DNA from: Lachnospiraceae bacterium
GTDB taxonomy: Bacteria > Bacillota > Clostridia > Lachnospirales > Lachnospiraceae
Length of the DNA: 35,697 nt
Direction: 5' to 3'
Assembly: GCA_900764225.1 (NCBI GenBank)
Contig: CAAFNG010000257.1
Coordinates: forward strand, 1-35,697
Below the pieces are notes generated by a model. The model was not told where the DNA came from, searched no databases, and saw only the letters and a program-made list of their open reading frames with translations. The translations under genes were made by a program, and so were the position numbers. Below, in pieces: positions 34,773-35,697 of the stretch (position 1 is the first letter of the stretch; every line of letters begins with the position of its first letter).

Positions 34773-34788
34773 TGAAAAGTAGTTTTCA
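34773..34788. repeat. Inverted repeat at the regulator's predicted start of transcription
   Basis: TGAAAA (34773-34778) and TTTTCA (34783-34788) flank GTAG. The repeat lies directly downstream of the promoter, between +4 and +19. It could be an operator or a small RNA hairpin before the ribosome binding site GGGGGTG. Confidence 0.4.
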
Positions 34789-34805
34789 TGGGGGTGAAGA
34801 CAGCT

Positions 34806-35516
34806 ATGGTCCGCATTGCAGTAGTAGAGGATAATGAGCAGGACAGAAGGGCGCTTCTGTCCTGTCTCCACAAATACGAAAAAGAACAGAAGCTGAAATT
34901 TTCCATAAGGGAATTTCAGGATGGAGAGGATATCGTTACGGGATATTCGGCAGACTATGATCTGCTTCTTATGGATATAGAGATGACTTTTATGAACGGA
35001 ATGAAGGCAGCAGAGAAGATCCGGGAGCTTGATAAAGATGTGGAGATCATTTTTATCACCAATGCACCGCAGTATGCCATACAGGGCTATAAGGTCAATG
35101 CACTGGATTATATGCTGAAACCAATTTCCTGGTTTTCTTTTTCCGAGAGTATGGGAAGAGCTCTTTCCCGTGTAAAGACCTCAGCGAGTGAATATATTAT
35201 GATCTCGTTGAAGGGCGGAATGCAGAAGCTGGATGTGGCGAAGATCTGTTACGTGGAGGTACAGGATCATCTTCTGATCTATCATACCACAGAAGGGGAA
35301 TACAGTACCAAGGGAACTATGAAGGATGCAGAGAGCCAGCTGGACCCGGCGGGATTTTTCCGGTGTAACCGGTGCTATATCGTGAATCTTGAGTATGTGG
35401 AGAATTATGTGGGAAGTGACGTATGCGTAAACGGTGACGTGATCCAGGTCAGCCGCAGCAGACGGAAGCCTTTCCTTGACGCATTAAATGAATATCTGAA
35501 TGAGGTGGGCAAATGA
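34806..35516 (+). CDS. LytTR family response regulator
   Basis: An in-frame ATG at 34788 lacks a ribosome site; ATG 34806 has GGGGGTG 9 bases upstream and starts the receiver domain directly, giving 236 residues. The receiver (1-120) has acidic pocket Glu8-Asp9, phosphoryl acceptor Asp57 in 'LLLMDIEM' and Lys in 'DYMLKP'. Residues ~130-232 are a LytTR DNA-binding domain ('ISLKGGMQKLDVAKICYVE', 'FFRCNRCYIVNLEYV'). Such regulators bind paired 9-bp repeats. It overlaps the next gene by four bases. Likely targets are the two glycosidase promoters upstream, where candidate sites occur. Confidence 0.94.
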   Translation: MVRIAVVEDNEQDRRALLSCLHKYEKEQKLKFSIREFQDGEDIVTGYSADYDLLLMDIEMTFMNGMKAAEKIRELDKDVEIIFITNAPQYAIQGYKVNALDYMLKPISWFSFSESMGRALSRVKTSASEYIMISLKGGMQKLDVAKICYVEVQDHLLIYHTTEGEYSTKGTMKDAESQLDPAGFFRCNRCYIVNLEYVENYVGSDVCVNGDVIQVSRSRRKPFLDALNEYLNEVGK

Positions 35517-35697
35517 ATGCAGGAGAGGTGTTGAATACACCAGGTTATTACTATGCCATAGCTTATGCCATGTCGGGGCTTGTGATCGCAGGCTCCAACG
35601 AAAGAAAATTAGAGGGATGGAAGCTGGGTGCGGTAAGCTGTCTTCAGTTTGCCCTCCTTTTATTGTTTATGACATGGACCCATGGTGTTGGAAATGC
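35513..35697 (+). CDS. Probable sensor histidine kinase, N-terminal part only (runs off the window)
   Basis: ATG 35513 overlaps the response-regulator stop as ATGA; ATG 35517 is in another frame that I did not pursue. Sixty-one codons are visible with no stop before the end of the window. The visible part has a hydrophobic segment near residues 13-27 and another near 41-54 ('SCLQFALLLLFMTW'), fitting the N-terminal membrane region of a LytS/AgrC-like kinase. No kinase motif is inside the window, so the call rests on position after a LytTR regulator and on the membrane segments. Confidence 0.65.
   Translation, partial: MNAGEVLNTPGYYYAIAYAMSGLVIAGSNERKLEGWKLGAVSCLQFALLLLFMTWTHGVGN

Noticed and set aside
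1..35697. Mobile elements, CRISPR arrays or phage genes.
   Set aside because: No transposase, integrase, regular repeat-spacer array, attachment repeat or phage structural gene was seen on either strand.

Overview
The window looks like a chromosome segment of a gut-type Clostridia species, most likely Lachnospiraceae (Blautia/Ruminococcus-like). This rests on strong AGGAGG-type ribosome binding sites, moderate GC with AT-rich spacers, the order tig-clpP-clpX-lon-engB, an ECF transporter module joined to truA, a domain-permuted GH3 and a GPH sugar symporter. The assignment is by gene content only. No phage, insertion sequence, CRISPR array or rRNA is visible. The one RNA gene I can support is a tRNA-Gly(CCC).

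Layout. 1-1936: the 3' part of a MetE-like zinc methyltransferase, then a solitary NMT1/THI5-type binding protein. 1954-4274: a MATE exporter divergent from an AraC-type regulator. 4275-10555: a sugar-import locus made of an AT-rich control region with candidate operators, a CUT1 binding protein, two permeases, a cytosolic DUF5060/DUF4038-type hydrolase, and a LacI regulator with its own promoter. 10585-14078: threonine-aldolase-like enzyme, proC (minus), tRNA-Gly (minus), a CYTH protein (minus) and a DJ-1/PfpI protein. 14221-23935: a housekeeping block of tig, clpP, clpX, lon, engB, ecfA1, ecfA2, ecfT and truA. 23974-25308: a second MATE exporter. 25338-35697: a second carbohydrate locus with a GH2 enzyme, a membrane-anchored permuted GH3, a 139-residue four-helix membrane protein of unknown function, a GH43 enzyme, a GPH symporter, a LytTR response regulator and the start of its probable sensor kinase.

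How the genes may work together. In the first sugar locus the binding protein and two permeases would bring in an oligosaccharide or glycoside, with the ATPase supplied from elsewhere. The cytosolic hydrolase would cleave it, and the LacI protein would sense a product and act on the region before 4805. In the second locus the GH3, held on the outer face of the membrane, would trim a glycan. The GPH symporter would import the product, and cytosolic GH43 and GH2 would finish it. The LytTR two-component pair downstream is a natural regulator. I found two 9-12-9 direct repeats resembling LytTR binding sites, one before the GH2 promoter and one before the GH3 promoter; they share an identical 11-bp core. 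This proposed control circuit, together with the GH3 plus four-helix partner, is the most interesting part of the window. Substrates of both loci are not known from the sequence.
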